From an archaeon (GTDB taxonomy: Archaea > EX4484-52 > B79-G9): a stretch of DNA of 5,094 nt. Positions 1 through 5,094 of the stretch are shown one piece after another. A program made the translations under genes and the position numbers. The DNA is taken from the NCBI GenBank assembly GCA_030630425.1, contig DAOVNB010000061.1, positions 1 to 5,094 of the forward strand, read 5' to 3'. Positions within the stretch are counted from its first letter, which is position 1, and each line of letters begins with the position of its first letter. Under the pieces are notes generated by a model, which ran no database searches, had not been told where the DNA came from, and saw only the letters and a program-made list of their open reading frames with translations.

Positions 1-540
1 ATGTTCCAGTGGACATTCACAGCCCCCTCAGAAGAAAAAATTGGCGCAGACATGGGCCTTTCACACGAATGCACATTCAAGACTCAGATAAAATACGAGT
101 CAAGCGCAAGAACAACAAGCTATGTCTATTTTGCAGACCAAAACGAGGTAATACAGCGCGCATATACGAGCAAGGAATTAAGCCTTAAGGGCGATTCAAT
201 TGCAACAAAAGGGCCTGTTGTCGCGAACCTGATACCTTCAATGGACCAGCCCATACCTGTAAAAGACCAAGATAGCGAATGGACATTCTACATTCAGCTT
301 CAAAACAAGGGCGATGGAATTGTTAATGTAACAAGTTTGACAATTGAGGGTGCTGTTTGTGATTTTGAGGATCAGAAGGACAAATTCAAAATATACGGCC
401 AGAAATCCTCAAGAATTGCATGCACAACCAAAACACCAATAGTAGACATACTTACACCAAAAAAATACACAATAGATGTAGAATATGAGTACACCACAAG
501 AAAAGACTTAAAAATAAAGACAGAAGCATTTAAATATTAA
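1..540 (+). CDS. C-terminal part of a secreted Cys-containing beta-sandwich protein, first of four tandem paralogues (5'-partial)
   Basis: The frame is open from base 1 to the TAA at 538-540 (179 residues visible). It resembles the rear two thirds of the three lipoproteins downstream. Residues about 1-45, with HEC at 22-24, line up with their R-x-C-Y-x-Y region. Residues about 70-179 line up with their second beta-sandwich: an N-K-G-D-G turn at 102-106, Cys120 and Cys141 in place of their conserved Cys pair, and a final Y-E-Y-T strand at 161-164. The first residues already lie inside the expected first domain and there is no signal peptide, so I infer that the true start is upstream of the window and that the ATG at base 1 is internal. 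If that ATG were the real start, the product would be a truncated cytoplasmic copy. Compared with its paralogues it lacks the Cys-bearing loop just after the turn and is shorter there by roughly a dozen residues. Function is unknown; the family link is from my own alignment by eye. Confidence 0.75.
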   Translation: MFQWTFTAPSEEKIGADMGLSHECTFKTQIKYESSARTTSYVYFADQNEVIQRAYTSKELSLKGDSIATKGPVVANLIPSMDQPIPVKDQDSEWTFYIQLQNKGDGIVNVTSLTIEGAVCDFEDQKDKFKIYGQKSSRIACTTKTPIVDILTPKKYTIDVEYEYTTRKDLKIKTEAFKY

Positions 541-556
541 AAAAGCAGTTAAATGC
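526..556 (+). terminator. Hairpin overlapping the stop codon of the first gene, possible terminator
   Basis: GCATTTAA (526-533) and TTAAATGC (549-556) are perfect 8-bp inverted repeats around a 15-base A-rich loop that contains the stop codon. The stem is mostly A/T and is followed only by CTTT, so it is a weak candidate. It could equally be a by-product of repeated TTTAAAT motifs in this spacer. Confidence 0.3.
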
Positions 557-570
557 CTTTGGCGTATAAA

Positions 571-582
571 ACATTTAAATAC
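571..582 (+). promoter_or_regulatory. Archaeal box A (TATA) element for the lipoprotein gene at 637
   Basis: TTTAAATA at 574-581 is a close match to the archaeal TATA consensus. A start of transcription 22-27 bases downstream of its centre would fall near 600-604, giving an untranslated leader of about 35 bases that includes the Shine-Dalgarno before the ATG at 637. The same ten bases, CATTTAAATA, also occur at 527-536, so a second box A further upstream is possible. A TATAAA at 565-570 is a third, less well placed choice. Confidence 0.5.
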
Positions 583-623
583 TCTGGGCGCATAAATTAG
601 TGTATTGCTTTAGAGATTTGTTC

Positions 624-630
624 AGGGGGG
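624..630 (+). promoter_or_regulatory. Shine-Dalgarno site for the gene at 637
   Basis: AGGGGGG lies six bases before the ATG at 637. It is purine-only and G-rich like archaeal Shine-Dalgarno sites, and it supports this start codon. Confidence 0.6.
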
Positions 631-636
631 TTTTAA

Positions 637-1560
637 ATGAATCATAAATTGTTTGTTGTTTTGGTCGCGGCAATCCTTATTGCGGGTTGTACAGGGGGTT
701 CCGGCTTTGATAAGAATGCAGGAGCGACAATAAAGGAGTATTCTATCGATTTTACTGATTTAATTGAGCGTGAGGAGACAGGAATACTGCTTACAGTCCA
801 GAATGTGGGCGGAAAAACAATGCCTGGCGACTCAAAATTGTGGCTTTATGGTCCAACATTTTCAGATGATTCTTGGATAGTTACTGGTTCAATTGAGTCA
901 GCGAAAAATGGTATGGTGATCGAAACAGATAAGTTTCTTCCACCAGACACAGAAAGAGGTGCAGAAGGAAGTCTGATACCAACACATGGGACGTTGAAAT
1001 TCAACGGGAGCATACCAGAAGGTCTTCCACCACAACAGTATGTCTTTAATGCACGGCTTTGTTATCCTTATATTACTTCAGCGGCTTCTGTCCTTAAGAC
1101 ACAATCAAAGAATGAGTACAGGATAAATCCACAAAAAAAGACAGCCGCACAGACTGTGGCATCTGCAGGTCCTATACACATATCGCTTAGGGGCAGCGAG
1201 AATATAAGGCGCAGCGGTAATTCCATACAGCTTGTTTTTGATGTCGACAATGTGGGTTCAGGCAATCCTCTTGCAAAATCAGGCAGCGATTGTTCTGTAG
1301 GACCGGACATACCACTTAATAGGCTAAACAAGGTAACTGTGGATGTCACTCTTGATGGTGCAACTATTGAGGGATGCCAGAGCAAGAATGTGAGCATAGA
1401 TAAGAAAACAAACAAAGGGATTCTTTACTGCAGCGCAGTTGTATCGGATACAAGCGATCCTGAGCACGAATTCCATGTAACCGCAACAGCAACCTATGAC
1501 TACTATATTACAAGAGAACTTGTTGTAAGCGTTGCAGATGACGGCACCGGAGATGCTTAA
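637..1560 (+). CDS. Predicted secreted lipoprotein with two CARDB/Ig-like beta-sandwich domains (family of unknown function)
   Basis: This is a 307-residue product starting at an ATG with a good Shine-Dalgarno. Residues 1-17 form a short signal (Lys4, then a hydrophobic run) ending in the lipobox I-A-G-C with Cys18, so export and lipid anchoring to the outer face of the membrane are expected. A low-complexity G/S stretch follows. Domain 1 covers about 30-160 and carries the turn N-V-G-G-K (56-60), a Y-G-P motif (71-73) and R-L-C-Y-P-Y (140-145). Domain 2 covers about 178-300, with N-V-G-S-G (205-209), Cys219, Cys247, Cys265 and a Y-D-Y-Y strand (287-290). The N-x-G turns resemble CARDB and similar adhesion-type sandwiches; that domain name is an inference from pattern only. 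Cys247 and Cys265 have equivalents in all four paralogues and are likely disulfide partners. It is separated from the preceding paralogue by 96 bp containing a promoter-like element. A binding or surface structural role is plausible, but no specific function can be assigned. Confidence 0.85.
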   Translation: MNHKLFVVLVAAILIAGCTGGSGFDKNAGATIKEYSIDFTDLIEREETGILLTVQNVGGKTMPGDSKLWLYGPTFSDDSWIVTGSIESAKNGMVIETDKFLPPDTERGAEGSLIPTHGTLKFNGSIPEGLPPQQYVFNARLCYPYITSAASVLKTQSKNEYRINPQKKTAAQTVASAGPIHISLRGSENIRRSGNSIQLVFDVDNVGSGNPLAKSGSDCSVGPDIPLNRLNKVTVDVTLDGATIEGCQSKNVSIDKKTNKGILYCSAVVSDTSDPEHEFHVTATATYDYYITRELVVSVADDGTGDA

Positions 1561-1572
1561 AACAGCTTAAAG

Positions 1573-1641
1573 AAGTGCTTGCCACAATTAAATGAACCAA
1601 TTGAATGAAACTGACACATCGATTTTGTGGCAAAAGCACTT
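1573..1641 (+). repeat. Long imperfect inverted repeat between two lipoprotein genes
   Basis: The left arm at 1573-1587 (AAGTGCTTGCCACAA) is complementary to the right arm at 1625-1641 over all 15 bases, with two extra A residues bulged in the right arm. The loop is 37 bases. The right arm ends at 1641, the base before the Shine-Dalgarno of the gene at 1653. As RNA this would be a stable stem-loop in the intergenic leader. It could affect translation, mRNA processing or termination, or it could be a fossil of a small mobile repeat; the sequence alone does not decide. Confidence 0.75.
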
Positions 1642-1646
1642 GAGGT
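1642..1646 (+). promoter_or_regulatory. Shine-Dalgarno site for the gene at 1653
   Basis: GAGGT lies six bases before the ATG at 1653 and decides this start over the out-of-frame ATG at 1648. It directly abuts the right arm of the inverted repeat that ends at 1641. Confidence 0.65.
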
Positions 1647-1652
1647 AATGGT

Positions 1653-2495
1653 ATGAATAAACTCTTGTTAATCCTTGCAATACTTCTTGTCGCAGGATGC
1701 ACAAGCAATAACGATACTGGAAGCCAGTCTAATCAGGGAATAATAATAGAATCACTGGTTTTATCCCCATCAGATGTAGTGGATCAGGAGCCGTTTGATT
1801 TATTCTTTAAAGTTGCCAATGTCGGCGGAAAGACAAAGATAGTAACAGCATATATTTACGGTCCGGAATGGGTTGAAGAAACAGATTTAGATAAACACGA
1901 ACTGATTGCCCCAAACAAGCAGACCGGAAGCATCGGAGAGTCATTTGTTTTTGAAAAAACCTTCGGGCCTATTGATGTTTCTAAAGGGCTTACTGAAGAA
2001 TATACCGTAAATGGAAGAATCTGTTACCCCTATGAGACTGTTGCATCAACAGATGTTGAAATAATTTCTCTTGCAGAAAAAAGGATTACTGATGTGAAGC
2101 AGGCAACAAGGACAGTAAAAACGCAGAACTCTGATGCACCCATACATATCGAATTTACAATAAAAGAGCCTTTAGTGGTGTATGACGAAACTACAGAAAA
2201 GATACCTATTGCAGTCAAGGTTCGCGATGTTGGCGGCGGGTTTGCAACAAAAGAAGAATCCTGCAGCAAAAATCCAGACATCTTGTCAATGGATAGGATA
2301 TCTGTGAATCTCGAAGGCGCCGGCATAACCTGTGATGAGAAGGAAGTACACATCACAAACAAGCAGGCAACTCTTTTTTGCACAATGGACGCAGCAACCG
2401 GCGGGCTTCCGTCAAAAACAGTAAAGATCATTGCAACCGCAAGCTATAGATACTATAAGACAAAGCAGGCAACTGTTAGAATTTCAGGAACCTGA
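1653..2495 (+). CDS. Predicted secreted lipoprotein, paralogue of the gene at 637
   Basis: This is a 280-residue product. The signal is residues 1-15 (Lys3, then a Leu/Ile/Ala run) with lipobox V-A-G-C and Cys16 as the predicted lipidation site. A polar Ser/Asn/Gln linker leads into domain 1 (about 29-145) with N-V-G-G-K at 56-60, the same position as in the upstream paralogue. It also has Y-G-P (69-71) and R-I-C-Y-P-Y (122-127). After a Lys/Gln/Thr-rich linker comes domain 2 (about 160-280) with A-P-I-H-I, D-V-G-G-G (192-196), Cys204 followed by P-D-I-L, the Cys227/Cys243 pair and Y-R-Y-Y (265-268). The cysteine pattern and order match the gene at 637 exactly, so gene duplication is clear. 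The stop is followed at once by the next paralogue, so these two are probably cotranscribed and translationally coupled. The 92-bp gap upstream holds the inverted repeat. Cell-surface location is inferred; function is unknown. Confidence 0.86.
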   Translation: MNKLLLILAILLVAGCTSNNDTGSQSNQGIIIESLVLSPSDVVDQEPFDLFFKVANVGGKTKIVTAYIYGPEWVEETDLDKHELIAPNKQTGSIGESFVFEKTFGPIDVSKGLTEEYTVNGRICYPYETVASTDVEIISLAEKRITDVKQATRTVKTQNSDAPIHIEFTIKEPLVVYDETTEKIPIAVKVRDVGGGFATKEESCSKNPDILSMDRISVNLEGAGITCDEKEVHITNKQATLFCTMDAATGGLPSKTVKIIATASYRYYKTKQATVRISGT

Positions 2496-2504
2496 GTGAT
2501 TTTG

Positions 2505-3644
2505 ATGCAGAAAATTTTCTCCATTTTTTTGATTGTGCTTGTTTTGGGTTGTACCAATGGGACCTCTCTCGGCGGAAACGGGGGAGTTTCTGTAGGTCTT
2601 TCCGTAAATCCTGTGAGCATACGGGATACACAGCAATCACTTCTTACAATATCCCTTAAAAACACCGGGGATGAGGATACAACAACTACAATAGATATTT
2701 ACGGAATTGATAATGCCGAATGGGACTATGATACCCCCCCCAGAGTAGAATTAATAGCAACAGATAAGCAAATTGGATATACTGCCGAAGAAAAGAAAAT
2801 ATCTTTTTTTCTGGAACGCAAAGAAAATAAAGGACTACTTCCAAAAGGGCAGGTCTTTACATTTGAGCCGCGCGTAAGGGTGTGTTACAACTATAAAACA
2901 ATAGCAACATCAAAAATAGATGTTTATTCTAAAGAAGAGTTTTATAGGGAAATGCCGCAAGAAAGAAGCATTTCAACAAAGCAGACAAAAGCGCCGCTTC
3001 AGGTAAGCATAGATTCAAAACAGCCACTGATTTCAGGAGACGCGCTTCTTTTAGACGTCACATTAACAAACACCGGCGGCGGAACAGTCACCAACAATGA
3101 ATGTGGTGCAGACAAGTTTAGTTCGTTAAATACGGTTAAATCCTTTGTTATTGAAGTGAATGGCGACGAGTGCACCACAAACAAAGAAAATATTATCTTA
3201 AAAAAAGGGCAGTCAACACAGATTACGATTGAATGCGGAGAAATCACAACCGAAAACCCAAAAGAGACAAAAAATATAGAATTAAAATTAAAATACACAT
3301 ACTACACTGACGCAAAGACAACTCTTTTGGTCGAAGGGACAAGTAAGATAGTAGAAGAACCCGAAGAACCAACCAAAAAGAGTATTGATCATATTTTTGA
3401 AGGAGACAATATAATTTCTTGTGATTATGAAGAAGAAGAGACTATTGAAGGGGTATTGGTTCTTGAAGATGTGTTTGACGAGAGTATGACAATTTATGTG
3501 AGTTATACGAATAAAGAAAATGAAGATGTATCTGATATGTGGGGTATGGACGAAACAATACATCTTTTAGGCGACATTGAATTAAAGCTTTTAGATATAT
3601 CTACTGTTGATGTGGAAGCAGAAATACAAATCATATGCCCTTAA
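2505..3644 (+). CDS. Predicted secreted lipoprotein paralogue with an extra acidic C-terminal domain
   Basis: I start this at the ATG at 2505 (379 residues) because it puts Lys3 and the lipobox V-L-G-C with Cys16 exactly as in the preceding paralogue. The in-frame GTG at 2496, directly after the upstream TGA and with AGGA six bases before it, would add only three residues and remains possible. Domain 1 (about 28-145) has N-T-G-D-E (53-57), a Y-G motif and R-V-C-Y-N-Y (125-130). Domain 2 (about 160-278) has N-T-G-G-G (189-193), Cys200, the Cys223/Cys244 pair and Y-T-Y-Y (264-267). The paralogues end here, but this protein continues through a Glu/Pro/Lys linker (about 281-293) into about 85 more residues very rich in Asp and Glu. 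That part contains Cys306 and ends in Cys378-Pro, a possible extra disulfide. I do not recognise this extension. The codons for T-P-P near residue 76 contain a run of eight C (2734-2741). The reading frame is intact on both sides. Function is unknown. Confidence 0.84.
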   Translation: MQKIFSIFLIVLVLGCTNGTSLGGNGGVSVGLSVNPVSIRDTQQSLLTISLKNTGDEDTTTTIDIYGIDNAEWDYDTPPRVELIATDKQIGYTAEEKKISFFLERKENKGLLPKGQVFTFEPRVRVCYNYKTIATSKIDVYSKEEFYREMPQERSISTKQTKAPLQVSIDSKQPLISGDALLLDVTLTNTGGGTVTNNECGADKFSSLNTVKSFVIEVNGDECTTNKENIILKKGQSTQITIECGEITTENPKETKNIELKLKYTYYTDAKTTLLVEGTSKIVEEPEEPTKKSIDHIFEGDNIISCDYEEEETIEGVLVLEDVFDESMTIYVSYTNKENEDVSDMWGMDETIHLLGDIELKLLDISTVDVEAEIQIICP

Positions 3645-3654
3645 ACATATAATA
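3645..3654 (+). promoter_or_regulatory. TATA-like element for a probable leaderless EndoQ transcript
   Basis: ACATATAATA lies just after the stop of the preceding gene. The centre of TATAAT (3648-3653) is about 25 bases before the ATG at 3675, the usual archaeal distance from TATA box to transcription start. No Shine-Dalgarno is visible in the 30-base gap, so transcription starting at or next to the ATG fits best. Experimental starts are not available here. Confidence 0.5.
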
Positions 3655-3674
3655 CTTGCTTCTAAATTTCAAGC

Positions 3675-4943
3675 ATGAAAGTATTCGCAGACCTGCATAT
3701 TCATTCCCGCTACTCAAGAGCTACAAGCAAAGCTTTGACCATTGAAAATCTGTCCAAATGGGCGAAAGTCAAGGGAATGAACCTTTTAGGCACTGGTGAT
3801 TTTACACATCCATTATGGCTTGATGAGCTTAAAAGCAGCTTAAAAGAGGACGGTTCAGGCATCCTTAAAGATAATCAAGGCATGAATTTCGTTCTGCAGG
3901 CAGAAGTGTCAAACATATACTCTCAGGACGGCAAATTAAGGAAAATACACAATGTTCTTTTAGCCCCTGATTTTGAGACCGTAGAGCAAATAAATGATCA
4001 TTTCTCAAAAAAAGGGAAGCTTGCATCTGACGGCCGCCCCATTTTCGGGAAATACCCATCGTATGAAATGGTTGAAGACCTAAAAAAGATATCAAATGAC
4101 ATACACATAATACCGGCGCATATATGGACGCCTTGGTTCTCCCTTTTTGGCGACAAGTCAGGATTCGACAAAATCGAGGATTGTTTTCGCGACCAGACAA
4201 AACATATTTTTGCGCTTGAGACCGGGCTTTCAAGCGACCCTGCCATGAACTGGAGACTCTCACAACTTGATAAATATACACTAATATCCAATTCCGACCT
4301 TCATAGCTTCTGGCCGTGGAGAATAGGGCGGGAAGCCAATGTCATCAATATTGAAAAATTGTCGTACAACGGGCTTATAGAAGCCATTAGGGACAAGAAA
4401 ATGGAGTGCACAATAGAAGTAGACCCTAACTACGGAAAGTATCATTTTGACGGCCACAGGAACTGTAATGTTTGCTTTAGCCCAGAAGATTCAATAAAAT
4501 ACAAAAACATCTGCCCTGCATGCGGCAAGCCCCTGACTATTGGTGTTCTTCATAGAATAGAAGAGCTTGCAGACCGACCGGTTGGTTTCAAGCCTGAAGG
4601 CGCAATACCATTTAAGACAATGCTGCCGCTATCTGAAATAATATCAAAGCTATATGGCATTTCAGGTATTGCCACAAAGAGAGTTTGGGCAATTTATAAT
4701 CCACTAATAGAAAAATTCGGAAGCGAGATGGCAGTCCTTCTTGAAGCGCCAAAACAAGATTTAGAAGCAGTAACAACAAAAGAGCTTTCAAAAGCAATAA
4801 TCGACAATAGGAATGGCGATATAACCGTCGCGCCAGGGTATGACGGAGAATATGGTTATGCTGTTTTTAGTGAAGAAGATAAAAATAAAGCAACAGCAGA
4901 GTTTAAAATGCCCCAGAAAAGCCTTTCTGATTTTAAAAATTAA
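3675..4943 (+). CDS. endoQ: Endonuclease Q homologue (PHP-domain deaminated-DNA repair nuclease)
   Basis: This is a 422-residue product, about the length of the Thermococcales EndoQ (around 424). EndoQ cuts DNA 5' to deaminated bases (uracil, hypoxanthine, xanthine) and abasic sites, starting a repair pathway. The N-terminal PHP metallo-nuclease domain (about 1-235) shows the metal-ligand motifs in order: D-L-H-I-H (6-10), G-T-G-D-F-T-H (39-45), Glu77, His92, P-A-H at 147-149 and S-D-L-H-S (207-211). All expected acidic and His ligands appear present, so the enzyme should be active. A zinc site follows, Cys264-x2-Cys267 and Cys280-x2-Cys283. The C-terminal helical region (about 295-400) contains F-K-P-E-G-A-I-P-F (305-313) and A-P-G-Y-D-G-E-Y-G (386-394). 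The last residues, Q-K-S-L-S-D-F (414-420), resemble a PCNA-interacting peptide, which fits the known PCNA association of EndoQ. Such proteins are often mislabelled as UvrD helicase or generic PHP phosphoesterase. The gene seems to have its own promoter and a leaderless start. Family assignment is from recognised motifs, not a database search. Confidence 0.9.
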   Translation: MKVFADLHIHSRYSRATSKALTIENLSKWAKVKGMNLLGTGDFTHPLWLDELKSSLKEDGSGILKDNQGMNFVLQAEVSNIYSQDGKLRKIHNVLLAPDFETVEQINDHFSKKGKLASDGRPIFGKYPSYEMVEDLKKISNDIHIIPAHIWTPWFSLFGDKSGFDKIEDCFRDQTKHIFALETGLSSDPAMNWRLSQLDKYTLISNSDLHSFWPWRIGREANVINIEKLSYNGLIEAIRDKKMECTIEVDPNYGKYHFDGHRNCNVCFSPEDSIKYKNICPACGKPLTIGVLHRIEELADRPVGFKPEGAIPFKTMLPLSEIISKLYGISGIATKRVWAIYNPLIEKFGSEMAVLLEAPKQDLEAVTTKELSKAIIDNRNGDITVAPGYDGEYGYAVFSEEDKNKATAEFKMPQKSLSDFKN

Positions 4944-4948
4944 AGAGG

Positions 4949-4968
4949 TAGGTAACAAGCGTTACCTA
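4949..4968. terminator. Perfect hairpin between convergent genes, possible bidirectional terminator
   Basis: TAGGTAAC (4949-4956) and GTTACCTA (4961-4968) pair perfectly around the four-base loop AAGC. The hairpin starts six bases after the EndoQ stop and ends eight bases before the stop of the minus-strand gene. Read on the minus strand it is followed by a T-rich stretch (complement of 4931-4947). On the plus strand T-rich sequence comes only about 25 bases later. Archaeal termination mainly needs U-rich tracts, so the role of the stem is uncertain. Confidence 0.5.
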
Positions 4969-4975
4969 AAAGAAT

Positions 4976-5094
4976 TTAGATGTTGTCAAGAATGTCTTTT
5001 ATTTCATCCTTGACTTCTTTTTCTTCTTTTTTCTTTTTAGCAGGCTTTTTTTCTTCCTTAGGTTTCTCTTCTTTTTCTTCTTCCTTTTTTGTTG
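4976..5094 (-). CDS. C-terminal Lys/Glu-rich tail of an unidentified convergent gene (5'-partial)
   Basis: On the minus strand an open frame enters from the window edge and ends at TAA (complement of 4976-4978), giving 38 complete codons. The visible peptide is an almost pure Lys/Glu run with two Pro-containing breaks (K-P-K and K-P-A-K). It then closes with a short amphipathic-looking end, D-E-I-K-D-I-L-D-N-I. Support is the lack of stops, the convergent hairpin just beyond the stop, and the strongly charged but codon-mixed composition (both AAA/AAG and GAA/GAG used). Such tails occur on many archaeal nucleic-acid-binding and ribosome-associated proteins, but this fragment is too short and too low in complexity to name the product. 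The frame could also be chance in a purine-rich stretch, though the clean ending argues against that. Confidence 0.55.
   Translation of the reverse strand, partial: TKKEEEKEEKPKEEKKPAKKKKEEKEVKDEIKDILDNI

Noticed and set aside
553..600. Fifteen-codon plus-strand frame in the gap before 637
   Set aside because: It has no Shine-Dalgarno, it covers the best promoter element, and it is within chance length.
1068..1415. Minus-strand open frame of 115 codons
   Set aside because: It lies wholly inside the lipoprotein gene at 637-1560, whose plus-strand frame has a signal peptide, Shine-Dalgarno and paralogues. The reverse product shows no recognisable motif.
1573..1641. Insertion-sequence remnant or CRISPR repeat
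   Set aside because: No transposase fragment, target-site duplication or repeated spacer pattern is visible; there is one inverted repeat only.
1508..1708. Minus-strand open frame across the inverted repeat and the next gene start
   Set aside because: It overlaps two supported plus-strand genes and the intergenic repeat, and has no family features.
2030..2431. Minus-strand open frame of 133 codons
   Set aside because: It is antisense to the well-supported lipoprotein gene at 1653-2495 and looks like a shadow of its codon use.
3865..4291. Two overlapping minus-strand frames within EndoQ
   Set aside because: The plus strand encodes conserved PHP motifs throughout this stretch; the reverse frames have no supporting start signals.
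3675..4943. UvrD helicase or DNA polymerase PHP subunit as identity of the PHP gene
   Set aside because: There is no Walker A or helicase motif and no polymerase domain. Length, Cys4 zinc site and C-terminal motifs fit EndoQ.
1..5094. tRNA or rRNA genes
   Set aside because: No cloverleaf with a T-loop GTTCRANNC-type signature or rRNA-like conserved stretch was found in the gaps, which are all shorter than 100 bp.

Overview
The window looks like a piece of an uncultivated archaeal chromosome, possibly from the DPANN group, although the sequence does not fix the lineage. Four things point to archaea. There is a full-length endonuclease Q-type DNA repair protein, a family found mainly in archaea. 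There are TTTAAATA/TATAAT-type box A elements at suitable distances from starts. One start appears leaderless. Shine-Dalgarno sites (AGGGGGG, GAGGT) precede two internal genes. The DNA is fairly A/T-rich and uses the standard code.

Layout: bases 1-3644 carry four plus-strand genes in a row, all encoding members of one divergent family of secreted, Cys-containing beta-sandwich proteins. The first is seen only as its C-terminal part (1-540). The other three (637-1560, 1653-2495, 2505-3644) are complete. Each of these begins with a short lipoprotein-type signal ending in a lipobox Cys (AGC or LGC at residue 16-18). Two Ig/CARDB-like domains follow, marked by N-x-G-G/D turns. The shared landmarks are an R-x-C-Y-x-Y segment, a Cys pair in the second domain and a Y-x-Y-[YT] strand near the end. 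The last paralogue carries an extra, very acidic C-terminal domain. I cannot name a function for this family beyond a probable surface-anchored lipoprotein.

Bases 3675-4943 encode the EndoQ homologue: PHP nuclease domain, Cys4 zinc site, helical C-terminal region, and a PCNA-binding-like QxxLxxF peptide at the very end. It starts 30 bp after the last lipoprotein gene, has its own TATA-like element about 25 bp before the ATG and shows no Shine-Dalgarno, so it is probably transcribed separately as a leaderless mRNA. It is not obviously related in function to the lipoproteins.

A perfect 8-bp hairpin at 4949-4968 separates EndoQ from a convergent minus-strand gene. Only the last 38 codons of that gene, a Lys/Glu-rich tail, are inside the window.

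The gaps before the first two complete lipoprotein genes hold regulatory-looking structure. At 526-582 there is a 10-bp direct repeat of a TATA-like sequence plus a hairpin. At 1573-1641 a long inverted repeat ends directly against the Shine-Dalgarno of the next gene. No RNA genes, CRISPR arrays or mobile elements were seen.
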